NCBI GenBank assembly: GCA_024413635.1 | Contig: JAKSTT010000005.1 | Span: 1 to 47,078 of the forward strand | Reading direction: 5' to 3' | DNA length: 47,078 nucleotides | Source: Treponemataceae bacterium | GTDB lineage: Bacteria > Spirochaetota > Spirochaetia > Treponematales > Treponemataceae | In this document: positions 26,330-35,315 of the stretch, in pieces | Position numbering within the stretch: the stretch's first letter is position 1 | Layout: every line of letters starts with the position of its first letter | Position numbers and translations under genes: made by a program | Notes under the pieces: model-generated | What the model was told of the DNA's origin: nothing | What the model saw: only the letters and a program-made list of their open reading frames with translations | Databases searched by the model: none

Positions 26330-27556
26330 ATGGCAATTTCACCAGATATAAAAAAAGCGATGGAAGGTTCATCCTTCATCAGAAAAATGTTTGAAGAGGG
26401 CATGGCCCTGAAAGCAAAATATGGAGAAGACAAGGTCTTTGATTTTTCCATCGGGAATCCGGATCTTGAACCGCCGGCAGAAGTAATGCAGGCCATCAGG
26501 GATGAAGCTAACAATCCTGAAAAGGGATGTCACGGCTACATGAGTAACGCCGGTTACCAGGAAACCCGCCAGGCAATTGCTGACAAGGTTTCAGGTGAGC
26601 AGGGGCTGTCCGGTAATGCTGCAATACCATTTACCAATGTAACGATGGCTGTAGGGGCTGCAGGAGCCTTAAACGCCCTGTTTAAAGCAATCCTTTCACC
26701 GGGAGACGAAGTTATCGTACCGGCTCCCTTCTTTGTAGAATACCGCAGTTACTGTGCCAACCACGGGGGAAAACTGGTACCCGTACCGGCTGCAGAAGAC
26801 TTCAGTCTTGATATTGCTGCCATCAGGGAAAAGCTGAGCAGTAAAACTGCTGCTGTCCTTATCAACTCCCCAAACAATCCCTCTGGTAAAGTATACAGCC
26901 GCAAGGATATTGCAGAACTTGCCGCAGCCCTGAATGAGCATGCAGCTGTTTCCGGCCGGAAACCGTACCTTATTGCTGATGAACCATACCGCAATATCGT
27001 ATACAACGGCGTAGAAGTAGCACCGGTATTCCAGTACTACGACAGTGCCGTTGTCGTATCAAGTTTTGCCAAAGATTTAAGTCTGCCAGGTGAACGTCTG
27101 GGCTATATCGTCATCAACTCAAAATGTCCGGATGCCGCTGAACTTTCAGCAGCCGTAACATATACCACCAGAACCCTGGGATACGTTAATGCTCCGGCTT
27201 TCTTCCAGCGGGTTATTGCAAAATGCTGGAATGCTAAAGCTGATTACAGCCTGTATGCCATCCGCCGTGATATTCTTACCGGCATTCTTGATGAAGCAGG
27301 TATTTCCTATGCTTCTCCGGACGGCGCTTTTTACCTGTTCTGTAAGGTTCCAGAAGGATTGCAGGCCGGAAAAAACATACCGGAAGGCAAAACTCTTGAT
27401 GGTGCTTTCTGCGACCATCTGAAAAAGTACAATATCCTGGGGGTACCAGGCAGTGGTTTTGGCCGGGAAGGCTGGATCCGCCTTGCATACTGCGTATCAC
27501 AGAAATCAATAGAAGGGTCACGTGCAGCCTTTGTACAGGCCCGAAAGGAGTGGTAA
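26330..27556 (+). CDS. PLP-dependent class I/II aminotransferase
   Basis: The 408-residue protein belongs to fold-type I aminotransferases of the aspartate aminotransferase subgroup. Visible landmarks are FSIGNPDLEPP near the N-terminus, INSPNNPSGKVYS, ADEPYRNIVY, and SSFAKDLSLPGERLGY with the Schiff-base Lys. Substrate specificity cannot be read from the sequence; aspartate, alanine or aromatic amino acids are possible. GAGGAA precedes the ATG. glgA begins 4 nt after the stop, with its AAGGAG site inside the end of this gene, so the two are probably one operon although their pathways differ. Confidence 0.9.
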   Translation: MAISPDIKKAMEGSSFIRKMFEEGMALKAKYGEDKVFDFSIGNPDLEPPAEVMQAIRDEANNPEKGCHGYMSNAGYQETRQAIADKVSGEQGLSGNAAIPFTNVTMAVGAAGALNALFKAILSPGDEVIVPAPFFVEYRSYCANHGGKLVPVPAAEDFSLDIAAIREKLSSKTAAVLINSPNNPSGKVYSRKDIAELAAALNEHAAVSGRKPYLIADEPYRNIVYNGVEVAPVFQYYDSAVVVSSFAKDLSLPGERLGYIVINSKCPDAAELSAAVTYTTRTLGYVNAPAFFQRVIAKCWNAKADYSLYAIRRDILTGILDEAGISYASPDGAFYLFCKVPEGLQAGKNIPEGKTLDGAFCDHLKKYNILGVPGSGFGREGWIRLAYCVSQKSIEGSRAAFVQARKEW

Positions 27557-27560
27557 ACAT

Positions 27561-29033
27561 ATGAAAATCTTGATGGTATCTGCTGAATGTGTACCTTTTG
27601 CAAAAACCGGCGGCCTTGCTGATGCTGTTGCAGCACTTTCCATTGCTCTGGAAAAACTGGGACACGAAGTAAAAATCATTATGCCGCGGTACTACAAAAT
27701 TGACCGCGACACACTGGAACTGCTTGAAGGACCAATGGGCGTATATACCGGCTACATTGAAAACTGGACTGCCGTTTACCACAAGACGCTGCCTGGTTCA
27801 AAAGATGTCCAGACCTACTTTATTGACCATGAAAAATGTTTCGGTCGTGACGGTATTTACGGAACTCCGGCAGAACCGGACTTTTCTGATAACCCGTACC
27901 GCTTCAGCCTGCTGTGTAATGCTGCGTTCCAGCTGTGCCGTAAACTGGACTGGTACCCTGACATCATCCATGGCCATGACTGGCAGGCAGGTCTTGCACC
28001 AACCCTGTTAAAACTGAACGAACGCTGGAAGGTTGAGTTTGCCCACACAGCAAGTGTATTTACCATCCATAACCTGGGATACCAGGGGAATTACGATAAG
28101 GGTAACTTCCCGCTGACCAGTCTGGAATGGGAACACTTCTATGACTCCGGTTTTGAAGACTATGACCGCATTAACTTTATCCGTGCCGGTCTGTGCAGCA
28201 GTCATGAAATTACAACGGTTTCACCAACCTATGCCCGTGAAATCCAGATGCCGGAAAACGGATTCCGCATGGACGGCATTCTCCGTTCACGGAGCGGTGA
28301 CCTGACCGGTATTCTGAACGGAGTTGATACGGAAGTATGGAACCCGGGAAAAGACAAGAAAATTCCGGTAAATTACACCGTAAAAACCCTGGCTAAAAAA
28401 GCCCAGAACAAGGCAGCCCTGCAGGAAAAAATGGGACTTGATGTAGATCCTGATGTTCCGCTTATCGGAATCATTACCCGTCTGGCAGACCAGAAGGGTA
28501 TTGCCGAGATTTTTGCACCTTCTTACGGTTGTGCATACCGCATGTGTACGGAGATGAAAGTGCAGATGGTAGTTCTTGGTTCAGGTGAGCAGTGGTGTGA
28601 AAACGAACTGCGTGCCCTGGAATCAAAACTGCCCAACTTTAAGGCATATATCGGTTACGATGATGCCCTGAGCCATCTGATTGAAGCTGGTGCAGACTTC
28701 TTCCTGATGCCAAGCCGCTATGAACCATGCGGTCTGAACCAGATGTATTCATTGCTGTACGGAACGCTGCCGATTGTACGCCGTACCGGAGGATTAGCCG
28801 ATACCGTCCAGCAGTACAACGAAAGCACTGGTGACGGAACCGGTTTCATCATGGATGCACTGACCCCTGGAGCCGTATTCGATACCGTCGGTTGGGCAGT
28901 AAATGCCTGGTACAACCACCGGGATCATATTGAAATGATGAAAAAGCGTGCCATGGAACAGAACTTTACCTGGGAAGGCAGCGCCAAAGAATACCTGAAG
29001 GTATACGAAAAAGCACTGAATAAAGTGCGGTAA
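27561..29033 (+). CDS. glgA: Glycogen synthase (ADP-glucose type, GT5)
   Basis: GlgA extends alpha-1,4-glucan chains from ADP-glucose. The 490-residue protein has the N-terminal donor-binding loop AKTGGLADAVAAL (residues 15-27), HGHDWQAGLAP, LNGVDTEVWNP, ITRLADQKGI and the C-terminal active-site stretch MPSRYEPCGLNQMYSL with RTGGLADTV. AAGGAG lies 12 nt before the ATG. A strong terminator follows. Storage of glucose as glycogen fits a carbohydrate-fermenting spirochaete. Confidence 0.96.
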   Translation: MKILMVSAECVPFAKTGGLADAVAALSIALEKLGHEVKIIMPRYYKIDRDTLELLEGPMGVYTGYIENWTAVYHKTLPGSKDVQTYFIDHEKCFGRDGIYGTPAEPDFSDNPYRFSLLCNAAFQLCRKLDWYPDIIHGHDWQAGLAPTLLKLNERWKVEFAHTASVFTIHNLGYQGNYDKGNFPLTSLEWEHFYDSGFEDYDRINFIRAGLCSSHEITTVSPTYAREIQMPENGFRMDGILRSRSGDLTGILNGVDTEVWNPGKDKKIPVNYTVKTLAKKAQNKAALQEKMGLDVDPDVPLIGIITRLADQKGIAEIFAPSYGCAYRMCTEMKVQMVVLGSGEQWCENELRALESKLPNFKAYIGYDDALSHLIEAGADFFLMPSRYEPCGLNQMYSLLYGTLPIVRRTGGLADTVQQYNESTGDGTGFIMDALTPGAVFDTVGWAVNAWYNHRDHIEMMKKRAMEQNFTWEGSAKEYLKVYEKALNKVR

Positions 29034-29035
29034 AC

Positions 29036-29064
29036 AAAAAAGGGAGCCAATGGCTCCCTTTTTT
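29036..29064. terminator. Bidirectional terminator between glgA and the P83/100 gene
   Basis: AGGGAGC and GCTCCCT form a 7-bp stem around CAATG, with an A-run before and a T-run after, so it works on both strands. It ends glgA on the plus strand and the minus-strand gene whose stop is at 29064. Confidence 0.82.
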
Positions 29065-30668
29065 CATTTGATATCTTCCAGCGTATCCACCGTCAGCAGT
29101 GCAACAGCTCCGCCATCAGTGGTAACGGTAACACCTTTATCGGTTATCAGGACCGGTGTCTTTTCAAGAACGGTAGTCTTTGATCTGGCTACCAGTGTCA
29201 ATGCGTCATCCCAGCAACCCACATATGCTTTCTTTCCTTCAAGCAGAATGCCGTAGTACCGGTTTTTATACTCAACCAGTACGGATTGCGGTGACAGGTC
29301 CTCATTGGACTGGGAAATAAGTTCCATACTGTCCATGTCAATGATAACCAGTTTTACTGCCGTGTTCTTTTTGTCATTACGGCCGGCAACGGCTATGTAT
29401 CCGCCATCAACCGGATAGACGCATTTACTGCGGATATCAGTTACGGCAGATTTCTTTACGACAGATCCGGTATCAGCATTTACCAGTAACAGTGAACTGG
29501 TTTCCGTTTTGCCGTCAAAGAGCAGGGCATAAGTGGTTTTCATCTTTTTGGCTTCTGCAGCTTCCTGCATGTTTTTCTGCTGGTCCTGGGCAATGGCCAG
29601 ACGTTCACCCTGGGTTTCTGCATTCTTTTTATCAGCAAACTGCTGTTTTTCAGCGGCTTCAGCAGCCTTTTCTGCACTCTTTTCCTTTGCTGCGGCAGCC
29701 TTTTCCTTGGAAGCCTCATATTCGGCCTGGGCTTCATCGGCAGCTTTGGAGGCTTCCATAGCCGCAGGAATATCATCATCAGCCAGGGCTAAGCGTTCTG
29801 CATCCCTTGCAGCAACCAGTGCCTCACGGTTTACGACAACTTCATGTTCTGCCTGCCGGGCTTCTTCAGCAGCCTGTACCGATTCAATCTGGGCCCGTTT
29901 TGCTTCTTCATATGCGGCATCGGCTTCCCGTTCTTTCAGGTCAACAAGCTTTTTCCGCTCTTCAACGCCACGGTCATCTTCTTCCCGCAGGTTTGAAACA
30001 ACATCCTTTCCGGAAATGGTGGTGGTATCAATGGTACTTAAACCGCCATCAACTGGTGTCAGCAGCGGAATGACAATCTGTGTTTTGCCTGCCCAGTCCT
30101 CCCAGTTTACGGAAAGACCGCATTTTTCAGCAGCCAGCAGTTCACAGACTTCTGATTTATACCGCTGCTCATAGGCAGAAAGTTTTCCCCGGTTAACGGC
30201 ATTGTATACGGTAATGAAAACCGCCAGGGTATCGGCATCATCGGCAGTGTAGCCGTAGGCTGACGTCAGATAGCCGGCTATGATGCGGCGCAGGTTCCTG
30301 ATATGGTCAACACCGGCATTTTCTCCAAGCATAAGCACATCAGCATCCAGTTTTGAGCCGTCTGCAGCTCCTATAACGTGGTACGTTGTATATCGCCGTG
30401 CATCACCGGTCTGCATGGTTACACCGGTATCAGAGGCCACAGGTTCAGCCATTTCGGCACCAATGCCACGGATCTGTGCTGCCGTGCTGATAACCGCATG
30501 AGGCCCCGTATAGTTGACGAATGAAATAGTGTCTGGATTTGTTACCAGTGATTCAAGTTCCGCTTTGTGTACACCCTGAGCGAAAGCACCCGTGCTGCCG
30601 GCAAACAGGGTCATACCAGCCAGAATACAGAGAATACGGCCAGTATGCTTTTTACAGTTTGTTTTCAT
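29064..30668 (-). CDS. P83/100-family spirochaete antigen
   Basis: The 534-residue protein has a signal peptide (residues 1-30, cleavage after GAFA), an N-terminal domain with VNYTGPHAVISTAAQIRGIG, a long coiled coil very rich in Ala, Glu and Lys (about 225-375), and a C-terminal part of repeated beta strands resembling propeller blades. This order matches the Borrelia P83/100 family also found in treponemes, which are exported proteins of unknown biochemical role. The ATG has no Shine-Dalgarno, and a weak promoter ends 7 nt before it. It lies downstream of a secreted beta-propeller gene in the same direction. Confidence 0.8.
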   Translation of the reverse strand: MKTNCKKHTGRILCILAGMTLFAGSTGAFAQGVHKAELESLVTNPDTISFVNYTGPHAVISTAAQIRGIGAEMAEPVASDTGVTMQTGDARRYTTYHVIGAADGSKLDADVLMLGENAGVDHIRNLRRIIAGYLTSAYGYTADDADTLAVFITVYNAVNRGKLSAYEQRYKSEVCELLAAEKCGLSVNWEDWAGKTQIVIPLLTPVDGGLSTIDTTTISGKDVVSNLREEDDRGVEERKKLVDLKEREADAAYEEAKRAQIESVQAAEEARQAEHEVVVNREALVAARDAERLALADDDIPAAMEASKAADEAQAEYEASKEKAAAAKEKSAEKAAEAAEKQQFADKKNAETQGERLAIAQDQQKNMQEAAEAKKMKTTYALLFDGKTETSSLLLVNADTGSVVKKSAVTDIRSKCVYPVDGGYIAVAGRNDKKNTAVKLVIIDMDSMELISQSNEDLSPQSVLVEYKNRYYGILLEGKKAYVGCWDDALTLVARSKTTVLEKTPVLITDKGVTVTTDGGAVALLTVDTLEDIK

Positions 30669-30675
30669 ACTTTTA

Positions 30676-30704
30676 AATGTAGCCCGTTACAGGCCAAAAA
30701 GCAA
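30676..30704 (-). promoter_or_regulatory. Possible P83/100 promoter with leaderless geometry
   Basis: TTGCTT (30699-30704) and TACATT (30676-30681) are 17 bp apart on the minus strand, and the ATG lies 7 nt after the -10 box. The matches to consensus are modest, but the geometry repeats that of three other genes here that lack ribosome sites. Confidence 0.42.
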
Positions 30705-30731
30705 TTTGTGGCTGGCTTGGTAAGACAAATC

Positions 30732-32369
30732 CTATTTTTGTGTGTCTTTTTGTAAATCTATCAGTTTCTGAATGGTTTCAATGGCAGTCAGCTGCACTTT
30801 TGTACTATACAGAGGCTGAATAAGCTGACGTAAAATCCGCTGGCCCTGGTTGATAACGGCTGGAGTTCCCATAAAAATGCAGATACTGTACACCGTTTTG
30901 CAGGTTTCAAAACACAGGCTGTCATCAAAAACCCCGGAACGGTTGTTTTTCAGACGGATTTCAAGGGCATTAAGAACCTGCCGGGTGCTGTCATAGGGAG
31001 CATCACCGGCTGCAGCAATAGTCTGCTTTAACAGGGCGGTATCCGTTTCGTTCAGGATAATGCGGGCATACCAGGGCGAAAAATCCCAGCCGGTATAGGC
31101 CGAAGCTTTTATGTCTTTCAGGTTGAACTGGATGATCGATCCCAGTTCCCCATACTGATCCTGAGCGGTAACGGCTGAACTGGACAGTGCCCGGTCAGAA
31201 AGCCGTTCAAGAACTTCTTGCAGGGTAAGGTATTCTTCAGAAACAGCCTGAGTCCCCCATTTTTCGATGCAGGAACGGATTTCTGATACTGCCGGGGATT
31301 TCTGGTATACGGGAGTTTTCCAGGCCTGTACGGACCAGTCTTCGCTGTACTGGCACAAAAGCCCCGTATTAGTCAGAAACACCGGATCCGTAGACGGCAG
31401 ATTCTTCATCCAGACCGTTTTCCCGGCATCATTAAGGATATAGACCATGGTACGTGCAATAGTATTTCCTGCCAGAACCGTGTAATTTCCCTGGCCGATA
31501 ACCTGCAGTGAGTCCAGCGGAGTATTCCAGAGGTTTTCTGACCCCAGCTCACTGCCGTCTGTAATCCGATAGGCTGATAACCTGCCGAAACCGGTTACGG
31601 TGAGGATACGGGAACCGGTAGAAATAAGGCAGGCACTTTTTGTCTGTTCTCCGGTTGCAATCTGCCATCTGGTTCTGATGTCCGTGCCGCTGGGGATCAG
31701 ACAGAAAATGGTTCCCCGGTTTGAAAGGGCAAAAAGGGTATCAGGTCCATTTGCAAAGGCAATGGTTTCTTCAGGAAGTTCTGATGTTCCAAAGGGGATG
31801 CCGTAGGGAGACAGATATTCAATTGTTGTACCGGAGCCGGATATTGCCGGATAGGCGATAAGGCCCCATGAGGTAAGGAAAGGCTTTCGTGTCCAGGTGT
31901 GCTGCAATGGAGTCTGCCATAGCAGGGCGCCGTTCCAGCTGATGGCTGCCACCTGATTTTTTCCGGAGAAGATAATGGAACCGTTATCAAGATAGATAGG
32001 CGTAGTTTCAGAAGGAAAAGGAAGTTCAGTTTCCCACAGCAGGACACCGTCAGGATTAAAAAGACTGACAGTCTTCCGGTCACCGGCCACTACACAGATA
32101 TGATCACTGGGCAGTATGACAAACTGGTCTGAAATTGCTTTTTTCAGGAAGTACCGGTGCAGAATGACGCCGGATTCTGTTACGGCGGTGATTGTCCTGG
32201 GGTCTGATAGTGCCACAAAACCGTAACTTGCAGACTGGGGAACACCGGACGGAGCTCCCGTCAGGGATATCTGCCAGAGGGGTTCTGTATTCTGTGCAGT
32301 AAGCCGCAGGGGACTGATAAGGCCGAAAAGAGTGCAGAAAAGTATACATGCTAAGGATTTTTTACTCAT
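30732..32369 (-). CDS. Secreted PQQ-like beta-propeller protein
   Basis: From the ATG at 32369 the product has 545 residues, with a signal peptide of about 25 residues (cleavage after RLTA, before QNTEP). The body repeats blade-like units such as LFNPDGVLLWETELPFP, ISWNGALLWQTPLQ and DAGKTVWMKNLPS, the pattern of PQQ/BamB-like propellers, followed by a helical C-terminal region (about 370-545). It may be a periplasmic scaffold; no enzyme motif is visible. The start overlaps the stop of the methyltransferase gene upstream by 8 nt, so translation is probably coupled. Met codons at 32378 and 32387 are alternatives. Confidence 0.78.
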   Translation of the reverse strand: MSKKSLACILFCTLFGLISPLRLTAQNTEPLWQISLTGAPSGVPQSASYGFVALSDPRTITAVTESGVILHRYFLKKAISDQFVILPSDHICVVAGDRKTVSLFNPDGVLLWETELPFPSETTPIYLDNGSIIFSGKNQVAAISWNGALLWQTPLQHTWTRKPFLTSWGLIAYPAISGSGTTIEYLSPYGIPFGTSELPEETIAFANGPDTLFALSNRGTIFCLIPSGTDIRTRWQIATGEQTKSACLISTGSRILTVTGFGRLSAYRITDGSELGSENLWNTPLDSLQVIGQGNYTVLAGNTIARTMVYILNDAGKTVWMKNLPSTDPVFLTNTGLLCQYSEDWSVQAWKTPVYQKSPAVSEIRSCIEKWGTQAVSEEYLTLQEVLERLSDRALSSSAVTAQDQYGELGSIIQFNLKDIKASAYTGWDFSPWYARIILNETDTALLKQTIAAAGDAPYDSTRQVLNALEIRLKNNRSGVFDDSLCFETCKTVYSICIFMGTPAVINQGQRILRQLIQPLYSTKVQLTAIETIQKLIDLQKDTQK

Positions 32370-33513
32370 GTAATACATACTCTGCATAGCTTTCGATATG
32401 ACTGGTCTGCGGATAAAAGTCCAGCAGATAGAGCGATTTCAGCACATAACCTGCTTCAAGGAGCTGTTTTGCATCCCGGCCATGGGTTACCGGGTCGCAG
32501 GAAACGCTGAAAATGTTTTTGGGTTTTGCCGTACACAGCCACTGGAGAACCGGCTTCTCCATGCCGCTTCTGGGCGGGTCTATGATGACCGTATCAAACG
32601 TATAGGCACCGGCTTTTTTGCTGCAAAACTCTTCGCCGGAAAGGGCAAAGTAATCTGCAGCGGCCTGTACGTTTTTCCGGGCATATTCTATGGCGTGGCG
32701 GTTATGTTCTACCAGGACTGATTTCTGGAACCGGCTGGCAAAGAATGCAGAAAAAGTGCCCACACCGCAATACATATCAAGCATATTTCCGTTTGTATCG
32801 CTATAGGTATCAATAGATTTTTTGATCAGGTCCAGCGTTTTTTCCAGCATGGGGATGTTACTCTGGAAAAATCCACGGACATCAAAGGTCAGCGGTTTAC
32901 CCTGTACGGTAACCGATATGGTCTGGCTCAGGTCTTTGCAGCGAGGATCCTCAACAGCCACCGTATCATCAAACACATGGACGCGGCCTTTCATGTGGGA
33001 AAGTGTTCCGGAAGAAAGGAGCGTCTGAACGGCTTCAGTTGCTACCGGACAGGAATCAATGGGGATGATTTCATCAGAATTGTTTTTTTTCAGGCCGCCA
33101 TTGTGGAACTGGAACCGGCTCCGGTATCCCAAAGGTCTGTCATATACAACCTGTGCAGCATTGATAACCTCTATAGTCTTTGCATGTTCCGGGTTTTCAC
33201 AGAATGCACGACCTAAAGAACGGAGAAAGCTGTCCTGCAGTATGGAAAGGCGTAACGTACGCTGATAGGAGTCATTGGCAATCTGCAGGTTACAGCCACC
33301 GCAGCTGCCATAATATGGACATACCGGCTGCACCCGGTGAGGCGACATTTCCTTGATATATCTGACTTTTGCGCGGCAAAAATCCTTTTTTTCCTGAGTG
33401 ATGGCAATTTCTGCGGTTTCTCCGGGAAGCATGCCGCTGACAAAAACGGTTTTCCCTTCAATGTGACCGATACAGTCACCACCAAAAATCATTTTATCTG
33501 CTATAATGTCCAT
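32362..33513 (-). CDS. RlmCD/TrmA-type RNA m5U methyltransferase
   Basis: This SAM-dependent enzyme methylates C5 of a uracil in 23S rRNA or tRNA. The 383-residue protein opens with a short TRAM-like region, then the Fe-S cysteines in CPYYGSCGGC (near residues 85-94), the SAM site MLDMYCGVGTFS, VIIDPPRSGM and the catalytic Cys in SVSCDPVTHGRD. Length and motifs fit RumA-type enzymes; the exact target base cannot be told. No ribosome site is obvious. An extended -10 element lies 8 nt before the ATG. The downstream propeller gene overlaps its end. Confidence 0.9.
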   Translation of the reverse strand: MDIIADKMIFGGDCIGHIEGKTVFVSGMLPGETAEIAITQEKKDFCRAKVRYIKEMSPHRVQPVCPYYGSCGGCNLQIANDSYQRTLRLSILQDSFLRSLGRAFCENPEHAKTIEVINAAQVVYDRPLGYRSRFQFHNGGLKKNNSDEIIPIDSCPVATEAVQTLLSSGTLSHMKGRVHVFDDTVAVEDPRCKDLSQTISVTVQGKPLTFDVRGFFQSNIPMLEKTLDLIKKSIDTYSDTNGNMLDMYCGVGTFSAFFASRFQKSVLVEHNRHAIEYARKNVQAAADYFALSGEEFCSKKAGAYTFDTVIIDPPRSGMEKPVLQWLCTAKPKNIFSVSCDPVTHGRDAKQLLEAGYVLKSLYLLDFYPQTSHIESYAEYVLHE

Positions 33514-33521
33514 ACCACTTT

Positions 33522-33530
33522 TTTATATCA
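33522..33530 (-). promoter_or_regulatory. Possible extended -10 promoter of the methyltransferase gene
   Basis: On the minus strand TG-A-TATAAA matches an extended -10 element and ends 8 nt before the ATG at 33513. There is no matching -35 box. It lies between divergent genes. Confidence 0.35.
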
Positions 33531-33555
33531 GAATTTTTCGGAGGATTCTATACAC

Positions 33556-34488
33556 ATGGGTGAAATCAAGAAAGAAACCGTATTTGTCCAGATGTCAGAC
33601 GGAAAGAATGTGGCTTTACATACCTGGATTCCAGAAGGTGAAATCCGTGCTGTTGTACAGTTAAGTCACGGAATGGCTGAATATGCCAAACGGTATGACC
33701 GTTTTGGTACGCTGCTGGCTGAAAACGGCATTGCCTTTATGGCTCATGACCATCGTGGTCACGGAGAAACTGCCGGAGCCATTGAAAATCTTGGCTATCT
33801 TGCTGATAGAAAAGGCTTCTTCCGTGTTGCCGATGATGTTCATGAACTGATTCAGAAATGGCGGAAAGAATATCCGGGCAAAAAAGTATTCCTGTTCGGC
33901 CACTCATTCGGATCTTTTGTTTCCCAGTGCGTCATTGAAAAATGGGGCAGTGAACTTGATGGCGTTGTATTGTGCGGTTCTGCCGGTCCTAATCTTGGAC
34001 TTACCCGCATGGGTCACTTTGCTGCCAGCCTGGTATGTTTCTTCCGTGGTAAAAAACGGCAGGGAAAATTCCTTGACGGTATGGCCTTCGGTGCTTACAA
34101 CAACAGAATTGAAAATCCAAAGACTACCGTAGACTGGCTTACCAGGGATCCTGCAGAAGTCCAGAAATATCAGGACAGTCCGTACTGCGGCTTTGTCTGC
34201 ACCAATGAATTCTTCCGTGACTTTATGGCAGGATTCAACTGGATTCATACACCATCCCACATGAAACAGATTCCACAGACGCTGCCGGTATACATTATCG
34301 CAGGCGATGCAGACCCGGTTGGCGGTTACGGTACGCTGGTACAGAAACTGTACGATACCTATAAGGCCAACGGTATTGCAGACCTGAACTGCAAGCTGTA
34401 TCCGGGTGCCCGTCATGAAATTCTTAATGAAACAAACCGCGAAGAGGTTGAAACAGACGTCCTGAACTGGTTTAATACTCATATTTGA
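33556..34488 (+). CDS. Alpha/beta hydrolase of the monoacylglycerol lipase (S33-like) group
   Basis: The 310-residue cytoplasmic protein has LSHGMAEYAKRYD and DHRGHGET (oxyanion region), the nucleophile elbow GHSFGS with Ser at about residue 117, the acid DADPVGG and the catalytic His in PGARHEILNE. This arrangement is typical of lysophospholipase/monoglyceride lipase-like hydrolases that release fatty acids from lipids. GGAGG precedes the ATG by 12 nt. coaD starts 6 nt after its stop, so they share an mRNA. The true substrate is unknown. Confidence 0.88.
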   Translation: MGEIKKETVFVQMSDGKNVALHTWIPEGEIRAVVQLSHGMAEYAKRYDRFGTLLAENGIAFMAHDHRGHGETAGAIENLGYLADRKGFFRVADDVHELIQKWRKEYPGKKVFLFGHSFGSFVSQCVIEKWGSELDGVVLCGSAGPNLGLTRMGHFAASLVCFFRGKKRQGKFLDGMAFGAYNNRIENPKTTVDWLTRDPAEVQKYQDSPYCGFVCTNEFFRDFMAGFNWIHTPSHMKQIPQTLPVYIIAGDADPVGGYGTLVQKLYDTYKANGIADLNCKLYPGARHEILNETNREEVETDVLNWFNTHI

Positions 34489-34494
34489 GGTTTC

Positions 34495-34989
34495 ATGAAA
34501 ACAGCAGTATTTGCCGGATCTTTTGATCCACCGACATATGGTCATCTGAATATTATCCAGCGGGGAGCCGGTCTCTTTGATCAGCTGATAGTCCTGATTG
34601 CAGTTAATGGCAGCAAGAAATATCTTTTTTCAGAAGAAGAACGCCTTTCCATGATGAAAGACCTTGTGAAGGATATTCCCAACGTTACCGTTGATTCCTG
34701 CAGCAGACTGGTTGTTGATTATGCACGGGAGCACCACGCAAAAGTGCTGCTCCGCGGAGTCCGGAACTTTTCTGACTTCAGCTATGAGTTTGACCTGTCA
34801 CTGCTGAATAAAGGTCTGGCAGCAGACATTGAAACGGTCTTTCTGCCGACTGATCCGGAATACTTTGTCATGAGGTCCAGCAGTATCAAGGAAATGGCTG
34901 CTTTTGGCGGTGATATATCTAAGATGGTACCACCGTCCGTAGAGCAGGCTATTACGCAGAAACTTCAGGAATCAGGACAGTCAAAATGA
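34495..34989 (+). CDS. coaD: Phosphopantetheine adenylyltransferase
   Basis: CoaD joins 4'-phosphopantetheine and ATP to make dephospho-CoA, the fourth step of coenzyme A synthesis. The 164-residue protein has GSFDPPTYGHLNII (the HxGH-type nucleotidyl-transferase motif as TYGH), RGVRNFSDFSYE and the end motif RSSSIKE. The GAGG ribosome site overlaps the end of the hydrolase gene. A T-rich imperfect hairpin after the stop may weakly terminate the transcript before the rpmF promoter. Confidence 0.95.
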   Translation: MKTAVFAGSFDPPTYGHLNIIQRGAGLFDQLIVLIAVNGSKKYLFSEEERLSMMKDLVKDIPNVTVDSCSRLVVDYAREHHAKVLLRGVRNFSDFSYEFDLSLLNKGLAADIETVFLPTDPEYFVMRSSSIKEMAAFGGDISKMVPPSVEQAITQKLQESGQSK

Positions 34990-35017
34990 CTTTTTTTACA
35001 TTTTTGTCATTTTTATC

Positions 35018-35045
35018 TTGACAAAATCGGGAAAAATGTTAGTAT
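35018..35045 (+). promoter_or_regulatory. Promoter of the rpmF-acpP unit
   Basis: A perfect TTGACA (35018-35023) is followed after 16 bp by TAGTAT (35040-35045). A second TTGACA at 35048-35053 may drive a second, closer start. The same TAGTAT -10 variant serves both tRNA-Gly(UCC) genes. Confidence 0.68.
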
Positions 35046-35117
35046 TATTGACACTTACATAGTAACTGTGATATGTTTTACCGGTTATTATAACAAATTA
35101 TATTGCGAGGTTAATAT

Positions 35118-35303
35118 ATGGCAGTACCTAGATCGAAAACTTCACACGCACGCACCAAGAGAAGACAGACCATTAATATGAAATTAAAGGCTCCAACTCT
35201 GGTTGCATGTTCTAACTGTGGCAACCTGACCATGACCCACCACGTATGTCCAAAATGTGGTTTCTACCGTGGTCGCCAGGTAATCACCCCAGAGAACAAC
35301 TAA
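35118..35303 (+). CDS. rpmF: Ribosomal protein bL32
   Basis: The 61-residue protein begins MAVPRSKTSHARTKRRQT, typical of L32, and has the zinc-ribbon cysteines CSNC and CPKC, so it is the zinc-binding form. GCGAGG precedes the ATG. It is followed 12 nt later by acpP, a common bacterial pairing of translation and fatty-acid synthesis genes. Confidence 0.96.
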   Translation: MAVPRSKTSHARTKRRQTINMKLKAPTLVACSNCGNLTMTHHVCPKCGFYRGRQVITPENN

Positions 35304-35315
35304 TAGGAGACTACA

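Noticed and set aside
29533..30174. A 213-codon open frame on the plus strand, rich in Ala and Ser.
   Set aside because: It is the antisense shadow of the Ala/Glu/Lys-rich coiled coil of the P83/100 gene and has no ribosome site or family features.
33904..34545. A 213-codon open frame on the minus strand.
   Set aside because: It lies opposite the alpha/beta hydrolase and the start of coaD, both of which have intact family motifs.
34983..35030. T-rich hairpin after coaD (AAAATGAC/GTCATTTT) as a terminator.
   Set aside because: The stem is AT-rich with a 15-nt loop and alternative pairings that run into the rpmF -35 box; kept only as a weak possibility.
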